A stretch of DNA of 64,000 bases from Escallonia rubra (taxonomy: Eukaryota; Streptophyta; Magnoliopsida; Escalloniales; Escalloniaceae). A program made the position numbers and the translations under genes. Below, piece by piece: positions 44,466 through 55,058 of this stretch (positions within the stretch are counted from its first letter, which is position 1; each line of letters opens with the position of its first letter). The stretch is from the NCBI GenBank assembly GCA_033065855.1, contig JAVXUO010001561.1, forward strand, positions 238,428 through 302,427, given 5' to 3'. The notes under the pieces are model-generated. The model was not told the origin of the DNA, did no database searches, and worked only from the letters and a program-made list of their open reading frames with translations.

Positions 44466-44650
44466 TGTTTTGCATTGTATCTTCCATGAGAAAACTGCTG
44501 AAGCTTTCTGCGTGTTGTAGTTGATCTCAAAAGGACCAAACTTCGCAGGAAGGAAAGTTATAATAAAGTGCAGTAGAAAACCCTCAGAGATATTCATAAC
44601 CAATCTAAAAGTTGAGAAGCCATATCATTCATCCTTAAAATACGCTTACA
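44466..44650 (-). pseudogene. Copia gag shred
   Basis: The minus strand reads M-N-D-M-A-S-Q-L-L-D-W-L, then ISEGFLLHFIITFLP and FGPFEINYNTQK. This matches the pattern of the UBN2-type copia gag (M-A-S-Q-L-K-x-L, then L-x-x-x-L-L-x-H-x-x-x-x-S-L-P, then F-K-V-x-Y-N-x-Q-K). One frame break occurs near 44605. No other part of the element lies next to it. Confidence 0.6.
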
Positions 44651-44772
44651 AACACCACTGGATCAACTGTACTAGAGCGTGACCATTTTAGTGATAAAAG
44701 TAGTAGCGTGTGCCTTCGAAGAGCCCTTAAACTACTCTTCAACATAAGTAAGGTACATCTTAGCATTTTCTG

Positions 44773-45874
44773 AGTACCCTGAAACTACCATAAGGGCCTG
44801 TAAAGTCTCACTTGAGGGTCTTAAAGTTTAATTTTTACACATAAGGACCTGTAAATCCAAAATTGCAACAAGTAAGGGCATCCATCCAAATTCCTAACGA
44901 TTCAGCCATTTCCGTTAGGGGTAATTTTGGGGTTCCATATTTGAAAAATCTCCTTGGGGCAGAAAAAATAATAATAACAAAATTCACGAGAAAACACAGG
45001 GCTGAACCCGCCAACAGGAACCCGCCCTCTCTGCCCGACCCGCGCGTGACCCGCCCGCGCATCTCTTCCTTTAACGAAGCCAGTATCCATCCTAGACCCG
45101 TAACTCGTAACCCGACCCATCCACCCGACCTGCACACTGCCCCTCTCTCCCTCTCTCCCTCTCTCAACCCTAATCCAAAAAAGCCCTAATATCTCTTCTC
45201 CGCGCTGCACACTTTGGCGCCGCCGCCGCCGCCCTTACAGCCTCACTGCCGCACCTCCCCATCGCCGGCCCTAAGCCCCGTCGCCCTTCATCGGTTGCTG
45301 CTTTTTTCACCGAAATCTCCCCACACATAACACCCAAACTGGCCCCTCTTAAACCAGCCAATCGTCGCCCCTTCCCCCGCCACCACCCGCTTCGACCACC
45401 GCCTTCTTCCCTGGGCACCATCAATCGACGCCACACACACACACTAGCACACACTCAAATCGTCCCATATTCACGCATCGCCCACCACACACACCAACCA
45501 CCGCCATTTCTAGCCACCACCCCTTTTCCCGGTCACCGCCCTCTTCCACCCCAAATTTCTTTTGTCGCCATGCTGCCACCATCGCAACCTAAACCCGCTA
45601 CTGCCCCACCATCCTTCACTCTTCCGAACACCTCCAACAGGCAGATCCGGTGACGGTAGTGATTAGTAGGGATGGTGCTAAAAGTATTGTTAATAGGGAT
45701 GGTGACGACATTATAAATTTGTTCGGACAAAATTACCCCTGACGGAAAAGGCTGGATCGTTAGGAATTTGGACGGATGTACTTACTTGTTGCAAATTTGG
45801 AGTTACAGGCCCTTATGTGTAAAAATTAAACTTTAAGACCCTCAAGTGAGACTTTGTGGTAGTTTCAGGGTACT
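44773..45874. mobile_element. MULE-like element with about 155-bp terminal inverted repeats
   Basis: Left arm 44773-44931 and right arm 45726-45874 are inverted copies (AGTACCCTGAAACTACCA outer end; AAGTTTAATTTTTACACATA in the middle; CCGTTAGGGGTAATTTTG inner end). The interior is about 800 bp, GC-rich, and looks like plant gene leader and first-exon sequence (ACCCTAATCC, then GCCGCCGCCGCCG). It has no transposase. The long TIRs suggest Mutator type, but no 9-bp duplication was found; the outer flanks may have been altered. Confidence 0.75.
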
Positions 45875-46907
45875 AACGTGTATTTGACTCTAACAATAAT
45901 CAATCACGTTACTACCGAAAATCCACATGATGAAAATAGTTAAAGTATTGTTGAAAAGATAAAATAAATTGAGTGATAAACAATTCATTTATATGGAAAA
46001 AGTAAATACACAAAACAGTTTCTAAATGAAAATTTAATATATCACTTATAACATTCCGTTGGACTGGTTATTAACATAAAAGTATTTTTTTTCTCCCTTA
46101 GCAACTTGGAAATCATTACAAGTAACATGAGTACGAATTATATCACCTTTGGGCATAAAATAATTTTACCACGCAACTTATTATTTCCTTTTTTTCCACT
46201 TAAAAATTTAAAATATAATCTTGCGTTAGGCTGATTAATATTTTATTTAGTGAGCGTAACGTGAGGTGGCATTTATCATTATCTCGAGTTATTAACAACT
46301 ATAAACTTCTATTGGGCCACTTACTGGCAAAATAAGTAAGAACCACTAGTTTATTTTCAAGTTCATTTTATTAGTCTAAACGTGCCAAACCAATCATAAG
46401 GTTTTTGCGTGACTCGTGATTTTAAACTAATTCTTGAAATTAATAACAATATTTGTACTTTATTAACATAGGTATCCCAACATTATAAGCCAATATTACA
46501 ATATATATGTTATCACTAATAACATATCAAATAAACAATTTAATACGAATATGTTATTAAGGCGGGTTTTGCAAATATTATATTGCAAGGTCTAATTGAA
46601 TACACAAGCCTTTCTCAAAACCCTTTTTTCCCCCCTTTTTTGAAGTGGCCAAAACATCCCCCAATTCGGTAGCTACAAGTCCCTTTTGAAGAGGCCGAAA
46701 AAGGCCCAAATTGTTGCCCAGAAAGGCCCAACTCAGCAGGCCGATGTACGTCCAATTTGCTGCTGGGCCATTTAAAAGATCACTATCAGGCCACAAAGGC
46801 CAACTGCTTCCGCCCAATCTCGTTGGGCCATTCAACAGACCACCATGAGGCCACACGACCAACTTTTCTAGCCTAATTTTGCTGGGCCGAATAACATGAC
46901 ACCAACA
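45875..46907. other. Intergenic sequence; repeated GGGCCATT-type phrases at the right
   Basis: Mostly AT-rich. At 46690-46890 there are loose repeats of GGGCCATTNAANAGANCACNATNAGGCCACA type, which give a 113-codon minus frame by chance. No family recognised. Confidence 0.45.
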
Positions 46908-48160
46908 TAGAGTTGTCAATGGGCCGGGCTTGGGCCGGCCCGGCCCAGGCCCAGCGGGCCTCCAATGAAATCGGGCCGGGGCCGGGCCTCACAAATGAAA
47001 AACGGGCCGGGCCGGGCCGGGCCTAAAACCTGGGATATATGGGCCCAGTCCAAGCCCAGGCCCTAGGCCCAATATTTAGGGCCGGGCTTGGGCCGGGCCC
47101 GGGCCCAATCCAATTTTTTTTCCCTTTCTTCCCAACTTTTTATTATAAAGACTTCTTCTTCAACAAATGACAAAGTTTTTGTAAACGGACCATTGAGTAT
47201 ACAATCACTTTTTCACGAATTAACCCCCTTTCGAAAAGGCAAATTGATGTTGATTGACCATTAACCACGGATTAAGTACAAAAACTAGTTGTTCTAACCC
47301 ACACATACTGATTTTAAGTGCAAAATTCAATCTCTTTCGTAATATGGTGTAAAACCTGTAAATGTCAAAGAAAAATAGAGTAGATCAAACAAAAAAAATA
47401 ACGAGATCGATGAAGATAAAATAACATCTTTTCTTGTTACATTCAAATTCTTTGGTCATTTAAGAAACCCTCCACTTCAATTGATTAGAGTGGTAGTCAT
47501 GGCTGTCTTGAGCTTGTGGAAGGCAGCCTCATGGAAGGCAGCCTCAGCTTCTGGCCTCTAATGAAATGCATTCTTCTTAATGAGCTCAGTAAGGGGTTTG
47601 CTTATGACCCCATAACCTCTTGCAAGCTTTCTTTAGTACTGTGTCAGCCCAAGAAATCCCCTAAGGGCCTTGACATTGGTTGGTCTAGACCAAGATTTCA
47701 TACTTTTGATTTTTTCTTGGTCAGCTCCCACCACCTCAGCAGAAATAACGTGGCCCAAGTGCTTAATGTGTGTACTGGCAAAGGTGCACTTGCTCCTTTT
47801 GGCAAACAGTAGATTAGCCCTTAAAAGGTCCAAAGCCAATCTTTGGTGCTTTCCAAGCTACTGCTATAAACAAGGATATCATCAAAAATTTAGGGGGAGG
47901 GCTAACGGGGCCGGGCCGGGCCGGGCCAAACCCGGGCCAGAACCGGGCCAGTTTCGGGCCGGGCCAGAAACGGGCCGTTTCCGGGCCGGGCCGGGCCGTG
48001 CTTTTTCCCAGAATTCTTTGGCCTGGTCCAGGCCCTGGCCCCAAGCCCAAATCTGCAGGGCCGTCACTGTTCATCTGCCGTGCCGGGCCAGCCCGGGCCA
48101 GAACCGGGCCGGGTCGGGCCAGCCCGCGGGCCGCCCGGCCCTTTTGACACCTCTACCTAA
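46908..48160. mobile_element. GGGCC-rich element(s) with TAGAGTTGTCAA / TTTGACACCTCTA ends
   Basis: Two arms rich in GGGCCGGGCC (46915-47110 and 47905-48145). The outer ends TAGAGTTGTCAATGGGC and GCCCTTTTGACACCTCTA are inverse versions of each other and look like ends of a common plant hAT-type non-autonomous family. About 790 bp lie between, including a Gypsy reverse transcriptase fragment. It could be one element with cargo or two separate ones; no clear 8-bp duplication was seen. Confidence 0.5.
47500..47893 (-). pseudogene. Ty3/Gypsy reverse transcriptase/RNase H fragment
   Basis: The minus strand reads F-D-D-I-L-V-Y-S-S-S-L-E-S-T, then LLRANLLFAKRSKCTFA, IKHLGHVISAEVV and TNVKALRGFLGLTQYY, and then pieces of the S-K-P-L-T-E-L-I-K-K-N-A-F-H stretch in shifted frames. 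This order, from just after the catalytic Y-x-D-D to the connection region, is diagnostic of Gypsy pol. A short duplication (GGAAGGCAGCCTCATGGAAG) near 47518 adds to the damage. It starts right at the end of the right GGGCC arm, as if carried as cargo. Confidence 0.85.
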
Positions 48161-48177
48161 ACGTCAAGGCATCCTTC

Positions 48178-50867
48178 CTAGTCCACGACGTATATTTGAG
48201 CACCTCCAAGCGAGCAATGTAGTCCATGTACTTTGAGGACGTAAATCCCGCAATCGTGACCGTTATATTGCTTTGGTCGGTCCTTTATCATCACGACCGT
48301 CCAAGGCTCCCCCGATGGCCGTTCGCACGCTAGCGAGAGGACAATAGTCTGCATCCAACAATAAAAACGAGAATCAAGCCTATGTAACAAGAAGAATATA
48401 CTATGAGCCAAGGTCAAAAAATAAAAACTAACCACTAAAGTGATGTACTCACTGTACATTTGTGCCAGCAGCTGTCCAGACTCGCCTTCCCTTAGGCTAT
48501 CGTATATGTGAACCGTTATGTTCGCTGGATGGAGAACTAATAGGAACCAGTGGTTTGCATGATGACAAGGTATCATGATAAGGTTCGCATCAGCAGCGTG
48601 ACATTGATAGTTTGTGTTCATCATGCCTAACACGTTTCCAGCTGGTTTCCACTTACCCCTACCGGCCCCTCGCCTCCTCCATTCTGTGAATTCCCTCACC
48701 GTTAATTCCACAAAATGAGTGGGATACATGTTAAGCTTCAAATATTCAGAACGGTTAAAATGTAGCTCTCTAATCCGGAGCAGATCTATGTAAGCGTTCA
48801 TGACAAAATTTGAAATATCTGTCTCCGGCGTCAACGTTCTGATATCCTCATGACCTAGGAATGTCGCAAGAGGAAAGTCTGTTGAATCGACAGACTCATG
48901 CCCGAAGTAGTGCCGGTCGATCCAACCTATCTTGTCCGGCCTCAATGGCTTCGTCGCTTGTCATTTGTCCGACCGGATGCTTGGGCACGAGGCCTAGATT
49001 CCTACTTGGGGAACCTGACTCTGGCGCTGAGAGTCGTACGCGTCAGGAGTCAAGTGACTATACGGCTCCCAGAATTCATAGCTCTGCGGCAAAGACGCGT
49101 CAGAAGGCAAGTGACTAGACGGCTCCCCCACCTGACTCTGGGGCTGAAAGTTGTACGCGTCAGGCGCTGAGTGACTAGATGGCTCCCCTTGGTAACCCCG
49201 GTACGCAACACTGAAGTTGTGAAGATTAGTCTTGTACCTCTCAATGGACCTCTTGAGACTGACAGGAGCCTGCGCGACAAACCAGTCAAACGACTCCAGC
49301 TGATTGAACACCTCAGTGCCCTGGTCAACCTAAAAAACATGCATAGAAAAATCACCGTCATCATTTCAGGCATTGTCGATAAGGTGCGCAAATGAATATT
49401 GAAACAACACTAGGGTGACTTACAATGTTCAATGCCCAGAACTGGTCATAGAAATCACGTGGCGCATACGATGTCTTCGTTGGCTGGGAAGGGCGATTCA
49501 CCCGCGTGCGCGTCACCTTGAGAAACCATTGCAGGTACTCCTCAAGACTGGTGCCGTCGTGCTTGAGCGATACAAGGCTACCATACGTTTCTTGCCAAGT
49601 ATTCCACTATTCGACCTCATCGCTCAACAAATTCAAGGCATCAGGCACCTCGAATTTCGGCCCTCGAACACACATGTATGGCCGCATGTCTACAGGGGGT
49701 TTTGGTATCCCTTGTAGACAGCCAGCTTGCTTCATGGCTCAATCGGGCATCTGAAACTCACATACTTCGAAGTGAATAAGCGGCACCCGAACCAAACCTG
49801 CCAGCACGTACGATACCGAAAGTTGCCAACACCACTCATCTAACCGATGCATCACCTTGCCATATGGCTGTCACGTCACCTGGGGTGCATCCAGCATATC
49901 TAGTTCCCCCCGATAGAGCTGTAGATGGTGGTGAGGGTTTACCCGTCTCTTCCGGTTGGTCTCCGGCCCCCAGGCCCACACCCTAGGCCATATCTCATCG
50001 GAATATTCCCGCGGTTGTGGACGTCGCGTGGGTAGCCTCTCATAAGACCAAACCTGTGAATGCAAACATTATATGGAATTAATAATTAATCACGAATACT
50101 TTGACACGTCAAAACAAGAATATAAATGCTCATACCTGTAATAGAGTCAGGCAGGCGGCAATAGACTTGGCATCCAATCTCGTAGCCTTATGTAGTGCTC
50201 GATATAGGTGCGCAAGAACAGCTGAACCCCACGAATACGAGTATACCTCCTCAAGATCCTCCAAGAACACCATATACTTCGGATGCACCGTGTTTTTCGA
50301 ATGCGTCGGAAGTAATATGGCTCCAATAATATACAGAAGGAATGCCTTCGTATTCATCACGAAATCATGAAGAGTGTATTCATCCGGTAGCACGCCGTAC
50401 TGCTCTCTCAGCCATTTAAGTTTGATGCCATTAGACGTAAGAGCTTCCCTCGGGATTCCCGAGAAATACTGCCTAGCCATCTTTGCTATGGATGCAGACG
50501 TTTTGCTCCAAGTAATGGGTTTGCCGTGACATGGGATTCTAAGTATAAATCCGACGTCCTCTAATGTAATAGTCATTTCACCAAACCGGAAGTGAAATGA
50601 GTTCGTCTTGCCCCTCCATCATTCAACTAGAGCGGATATAAGGCAATCGTCATGCCGAGACCAAATCCCGCAATCGGTGAACATGGCCAAATTTTGACGG
50701 TGTAATAGTTGTATTTGTTCCTCGTTCAGTACCCACTCTTCGAGGTGAGTTGTGCTTTGAATTGTTTCCAAAACACCTCTATCGACACCGTCAAATACGT
50801 ACCTCGCGAAGTGGTCATCGTCATCGTATATGATTGATGTATCATGAGGTCCGGGGTTGAAATCCAT
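48178..50867 (-). pseudogene. PMD + Ulp1 (C48 protease) transposon-type gene, decayed
   Basis: Four exons are readable on the minus strand. Exon 1 (50867-50136) holds the plant mobile domain: I-W-S-R-H-D-D-C-L-I-S-A-L-V-E, a stop where the family has Arg (before W-R-G), then GEMTITLEDVGFILRIP. Exon 2 (50053-49424) continues WSYERLPTRRPQ and V-W-A-W-G-P, with three stops. Exon 3 (49329-48453) has an S/P/Q-rich linker with one stop, then the protease domain with IPCHHANHWFLLVLH (catalytic His) and V-H-I-Y-D-S-L (Asp). Exon 4 (48348-48178) has the Q-x(n)-C pair in Y-N-G-H-D-C-G-I-Y-V-L-K. Introns start GT and end AG. PMD proteins fused to Ulp1-like proteases are known from Mutator-type transposons; here the damage makes it a relic. 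Its 5' side faces the hairpin array. Confidence 0.85.
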
Positions 50868-51494
50868 ATCTCTAAGAACAAAATATAATCGTAAACCAAC
50901 TTAACGTCCATAATATTTGCATTCCAAAAATATAACCGGATCTTAAACCTAGCTTACCAACGCGTTAGCAATAGTAATTATCTCATTATTTCAATGTATT
51001 AAAACAATTGCTCACTTCCCACCACTCCGAACGCTTAATTACTCTACTTCCCTAAAATTTAGAGCCAACGTGGCAATTTACCAATATACCCCCTGATGGC
51101 CGCTACACCACCAACACCACAAAATCGCTTTAAAACCACTTTTTAAATGTATTACGTCAATTATATACCAAATATTTCCTCAGGGTATTTTAAGGGAAAA
51201 AGTTACCAAAACACCCCAAACTTATGCAAAATACCCCCTGACAGCCATCGCCCCAACAAACATCTCAGAACAACTGGAAAAATAACTTTCTGGGTGTCTT
51301 ACACCCCTTCCCGAACTAAAAGTAAGTCGGAAAATTTTACAATGTTAAATTACCAAAATACCCCCGCTGAACGACTCGTGACCGAAATGCCCCCGGGGCA
51401 TCATTAGCACCCTAACGCCCCGCAATCAGCTTCAAAACAACATTTCAGGTGTTTTACTTACATTTCTGGACTAAGAAGTCCTTTGAAAAACTTT
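50868..51494. other. Upstream region of the PMD-Ulp1 gene
   Basis: Contains repeated phrases of the AAATTACCAAAATACCCCC type about every 90-180 bp (51070, 51210, 51350, 51430), perhaps terminal or subterminal transposon sequence. No gene. Confidence 0.5.
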
Positions 51495-51728
51495 ACCGGG
51501 AAAATTAACAAAACACCCCTCTCGGGGTGGCAAATTACCAAAATGCCCCTGGCTTCAGAAAATCTCAAAAGTACTTTAAAATGCTATTTTAAACTTCCTG
51601 AAATCATTCTTGATCTAAAAAGTATTTTACAAAAGTTTCGCCTAAAAATCTCGAACCGATCTCCGAATCGAGCGCTTATAAGCCCGTTCGGCGAAAAAAA
51701 TAGATAACGGCTTCGGAAGGGCCCGTGG
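51495..51728. repeat. Direct repeat, copy 1
   Basis: About 230 bp (CTCGGGGTGGCAAATTACC to TAACGGCTTCGGAA) matched by 54115-54346 in the same orientation, with perhaps 10-15% difference. Together the two copies bracket the hairpin array and the EDR2-like exons. Confidence 0.9.
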
Positions 51729-51759
51729 GGGCCACAAAGAAAAAATGGAAGGCCACAGA

Positions 51760-52420
51760 GAACCGCAACTCCTTGCGGTTCGGGGGTGGGGGGGCCATGC
51801 ACGAGAAAAAAAAAGGATACGCAAAAGAAAATAAGAAAACAAAAAAAGACACGGGGGTGGGGGCCACGAATAAAAAAGTGGAAAGCCACAGAGAACCGCA
51901 ACTCCTTGCGGTTCGGGGGTGGGGGGGCCATGCACAAGAAAAAAAAGGATACGCAGAAAACAAGAAAGCAAAAAAGGACACGGGGGTGGGGGCCACGAAG
52001 AAAAAAGTGGGAAGGACAATGAACCGCAACCCCTTGTTGCGGTTCAGGGGTGGGGGAGGAAGGGGTGGGGCCACGAAGAAAAAAAGGGAAGGACAGTGAA
52101 CCGGAACCCCTTGTTGCGGTTCGGGGGTAGGGGCCCACGGGGGTGGGGGAGGAAGGGGGTGGGGGGCCCACGGGGGGTAGGGGCCATGAAGATGGGAAGG
52201 ACAGTGAACCGCAACCCCTTGTTGCGGTTTGGGGGTGGGGGAGGAAGGGGGTGGGGGCCACGAAGAAAAAAATGGGAAGGACAGTGAACCGCAACCCCTT
52301 GTTGCGGTTCGGGGGAGGAAGGGGGTGGGGGAGGAAACGGGTGGGGGGTGGGGGACAGTGAACCGCAACCCTTGTTGCGGTTCGGGGGTGGGGGAGGAAG
52401 GGGGTGGGGGCCACGAAGAA
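51760..52420. repeat. Tandem array of palindromic GAACCGCAA...TTGCGGTTC units
   Basis: Seven units, each a G-rich spacer (GGGGGTGGGGGCCACGAAGA) plus a 22-25-bp hairpin. Hairpins lie at 51760, 51893, 52021, 52098, 52205, 52286 and 52360. Spacing is 75-130 bp because spacer lengths vary. Both hairpin arms are kept in nearly every copy, while loops differ (CTCC, CCCCTTG). Confidence 0.93.
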
Positions 52421-53398
52421 AAAGAACATTGCATGCAAACTGTTAGACAAAGACAGGAATGGCAAAAAGAACATTGCATGCAAACTAACATAATGTTTTG
52501 GATTGCTTTTGATCTTTCAAATACAATTAGAACACTAAAGACCAAGATTTAGGCTCCTATGCCTTTGGAATAAAGTAGAGGAACCAAGTAATTCCTTGTT
52601 CTGTTATTGGATAACCATGGATCGTTGTCTGCTCATTTATTCAACTTTTGGTCGATTCCAACGGTGGAGATGATTCATCTTGTCCCTTATGATTCAAATT
52701 TGAGATCAATTCTGCTTAGCCTTACTATAAGACTAAGCTATTTGGGTTTCAGCCACACGAACCCGTTTCTTCCCCTCTCACCTATCTTAATTTATTCTAA
52801 TAATGCTTTTCTAGAACTTAGACCTTCTCCGTTTCATGTTATAAGTTACAAGCTCTACGCATTTTTCCCTTCTTAGATTTGTGTGCATAGACAACGTTTG
52901 TTTGTATATCTGTGAATATTATCATGCAAGTTGGAGCTTCGAAAGTGTTCAGTTTTACATTGAACATTTAGGAAGTTGGTTTGAGGTGGGGACCAGTGAG
53001 GCATCACCCTCCCACCTTGAGTTAAGCTGAGAATATCACCTGACATAAATTCCTAATTTGGTATAAGAGTGTTCTATGGAAGTTTAAAACCAAAAGTCAA
53101 TCTACGCTTACAGTTTCTTGAGATTGTCTAGCTGAAAGGTCTAGAGGTAGAACAGATTGATGGGATGTACTTAAGCGGGCAGTTACTTCCAAAAATGTTA
53201 TTTACCTTGCATGTCAGTTTCCTGGATACGGAAAAATAGTTTTACAAGATTAAATGTGGTAATTCCTTCAATTATACGTATATCGAAAAAATGAGATAAT
53301 TCGGCGAATTGCCGAGTAGTTGATGCGATTGGTTACTGATTGGGCTTTATTGTGATTCTATTCAAGCTTAGCTATTTAATGAACTTATCTTTCTTCAG
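52421..53398. other. Intron-like sequence upstream of the EDR2-like exons
   Basis: AT-rich, intron-like, with a 48-bp tandem duplication at its start (AAGAACATTGCATGCAAACT at 52420 and 52468). I find no further recognisable exon, though the plus strand is open over 52607-52876. Confidence 0.5.
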
Positions 53399-53866
53399 GA
53401 GCCAGTGAGAAGTGCAATTATAGACTCCTGTATTAGGGTCACAGACAACGGAAGGGAAAGCTACCATAGAAAAGTATGCAGCTTACATTAAATTCCTTCC
53501 CAAACTTGAAAAAGGAACTTGTATGCAAAAGCAACACACATCTTTCAGTTCCTTTTGCTTACATTTTCCCTATTTTGCAGGTCTTCTTCATTTTCACCCT
53601 GTATAATACCTCTAATCACAATGATCAGCTTAAGGTGGGAATCACTTCTTATCATGAATGTTTGCTTGACTGTATAGTTATTGGTACTTTAGCCTTTTTC
53701 CATATTTGTAGTTGGGATATTGGTACTTTAGCCTTTTTCCATATTTGTAGTTGGGAGCCAGAAGTCCAAAAGAAGCTGCTAGATGGATTCGATCTCTACA
53801 AGACATAGCTCTAAAACCAGGGAAGAATTCAATGGGTAGTTCAAAGAGAAAGTGGCAGCCTTTCAG
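53399..53866 (+). pseudogene. Captured fragment of an EDR2-like PH/START/DUF1336 gene, three exons
   Basis: Three plus-strand exons with proper splice sites join in frame. Exon a (53399-53473, after TTCTTCAG) reads EPVRSAIIDSCIRVTDNG then R-E-S-Y-H-R-K. Exon b (53581-53634, after TTTTGCAG) reads VFFIFTLYNTSNHNDQLK. Exon c (53751-53866, after TTTGTAG) reads LGARSPKEAARWIRSLQD, then I-A-L-K-P-G and SSKRKWQPF, ending at GTAAAA. From memory this is the second half of the PH domain and the start of the linker to START in ENHANCED DISEASE RESISTANCE 2-like proteins, which bind phosphoinositides at membranes. Neither earlier nor later exons (START, DUF1336) are nearby. Repeat array sequence begins 14 bp after exon c, so this is a carried fragment. 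No stop codon lies within the exons. Confidence 0.75.
53680..53755 (+). repeat. 38-bp tandem duplication that doubles a splice acceptor
   Basis: TATTGGTACTTTAGCC and the following CATATTTGTAGTTGGGA occur twice in a row, giving two candidate acceptors (near 53711 and 53750) before exon c. Only the second gives the expected reading. Confidence 0.9.
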
Positions 53867-53884
53867 GTAAAAAATAAGGACAGT

Positions 53885-54070
53885 GAACCGCAACCCCTTG
53901 TTGCGGTTCGGGGGTGGGGGAGGAAGGGGTGGGGGCCCACGGGGGTGGGGGGTGAGGGCCCATGGGAATCGCAGGGTGGGGGGTGGGGGTGGGGGCCACG
54001 TAAGAAAGAGAAAAGAAAAAAGGGCAGGGGGTGGGGGGCAACAAAAAAAAAAAAAAAAAAGGAAGCGCAA
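53885..54070. repeat. Further hairpin unit and G-rich array downstream of the EDR2-like exons
   Basis: One complete GAACCGCAAC...GTTGCGGTTC hairpin at 53885-53909, followed by GGGGGTGGGG-type spacer and a long A-run (about 54043-54060). Confidence 0.9.
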
Positions 54071-54114
54071 CACCATCGTTGACTTAACATTGTTGAATTA
54101 ACATTGCAAAAATT

Positions 54115-54346
54115 TAACAGTGTAGAATTAGCTAAATACCCCTATCGGGGTGGCAAATTACCGAAATGCTCCCTGGCATCGGAAAATCTCAAAAGTGCTT
54201 TGAAATGCTATTTTAAGTTTCATGAATTCATTCTTGATCTAAAAAGTATTTTACAAAAGTTTCGCCCAAAAATCCCGAACCGGTGTCCGGATCGAGCGCT
54301 TAAAAGTCTGTTCGGCCAAAAAAATAGCTAACGACATCGGAATGGC
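54115..54346. repeat. Direct repeat, copy 2
   Basis: Partner of 51495-51728. Shared text includes CATTCTTGATCTAAAAAGTA and TTTTACAAAAGTTTCGCC. Confidence 0.9.
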
Positions 54347-55022
54347 GCAAATTCCGGGGAAACGGAACTTTCCAACATCCTAGGGTTCTCATAAAAGTTT
54401 CGCGCGAAATCGCGCTAGTTTGATATTTTAAATTACACTGCGAAGTTACAAGGTTTCCTGTATCAGTTGACCCCTTTCCAGTCCCCTGATATATATCTTT
54501 TAAAAATAACTAGGGTCTCTTATTTGCACTTTGGCAAAATCTAGCTCTAGATATTTTTTATAAATTCGTGAAAAATTCAAATTTTGACGCCCTACAAAAA
54601 TGACTATTTTTGGACTTCGAATGAATATTCGCTAATAAACGCTAGTTTAATCCCTAATTTCAAACTCTCACAAAACAAGAATTTTAGACTATGGTAAGAA
54701 CAATTTAAGCTAAACACAATTTAAACAAATCATTGGTAAGAACAATTTGAAATTAACATTGAATTATAAGAAAATTCAAAATACTTACTTGTTTTAACTT
54801 GATATATTGGTATCAAGAAAAATCCACCGATCTTCTAGCGTAAATTTTTTTCGTTTGTATTGTTGTGGAGATTATGTAAGTGAGATATGGAGTATGAAGT
54901 GTGTGTTGGTAAAGATGATGGGGAGTGGAAGAAAGGGTTCGGGGAGAAGGGTTTATAAAGAGGGAAAAATGAGGGAGAGAGATGAAAGAAAGCAGAGAAA
55001 CGTCGGAAAAAGGACGGGGAAC
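54347..55022. other. Sequence beyond the direct repeat, no gene
   Basis: AT-rich to 54850, then purine-rich (GGGAGTGGAAGAAAGGGTTC and GGGAGAGAGATGAAAG). On the minus strand this would be a pyrimidine-rich leader. I recognise no gene. Confidence 0.45.
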
Positions 55023-55058
55023 CGGGCACGTGGCAGGAGGGCCGCAAAATGGTGGGGG

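Noticed and set aside
46578-46919. 113-codon minus-strand frame with repeated G-L-L-N-G-P text
   Set aside because: It arises from imperfect GGGCCATT-type repeats; no protein family fits.
51584-52545. Long minus-strand open frames of nearly 300 codons, Pro/Phe-rich
   Set aside because: These are translations of the G-rich hairpin tandem array; the periodic text is the repeat, not a protein.
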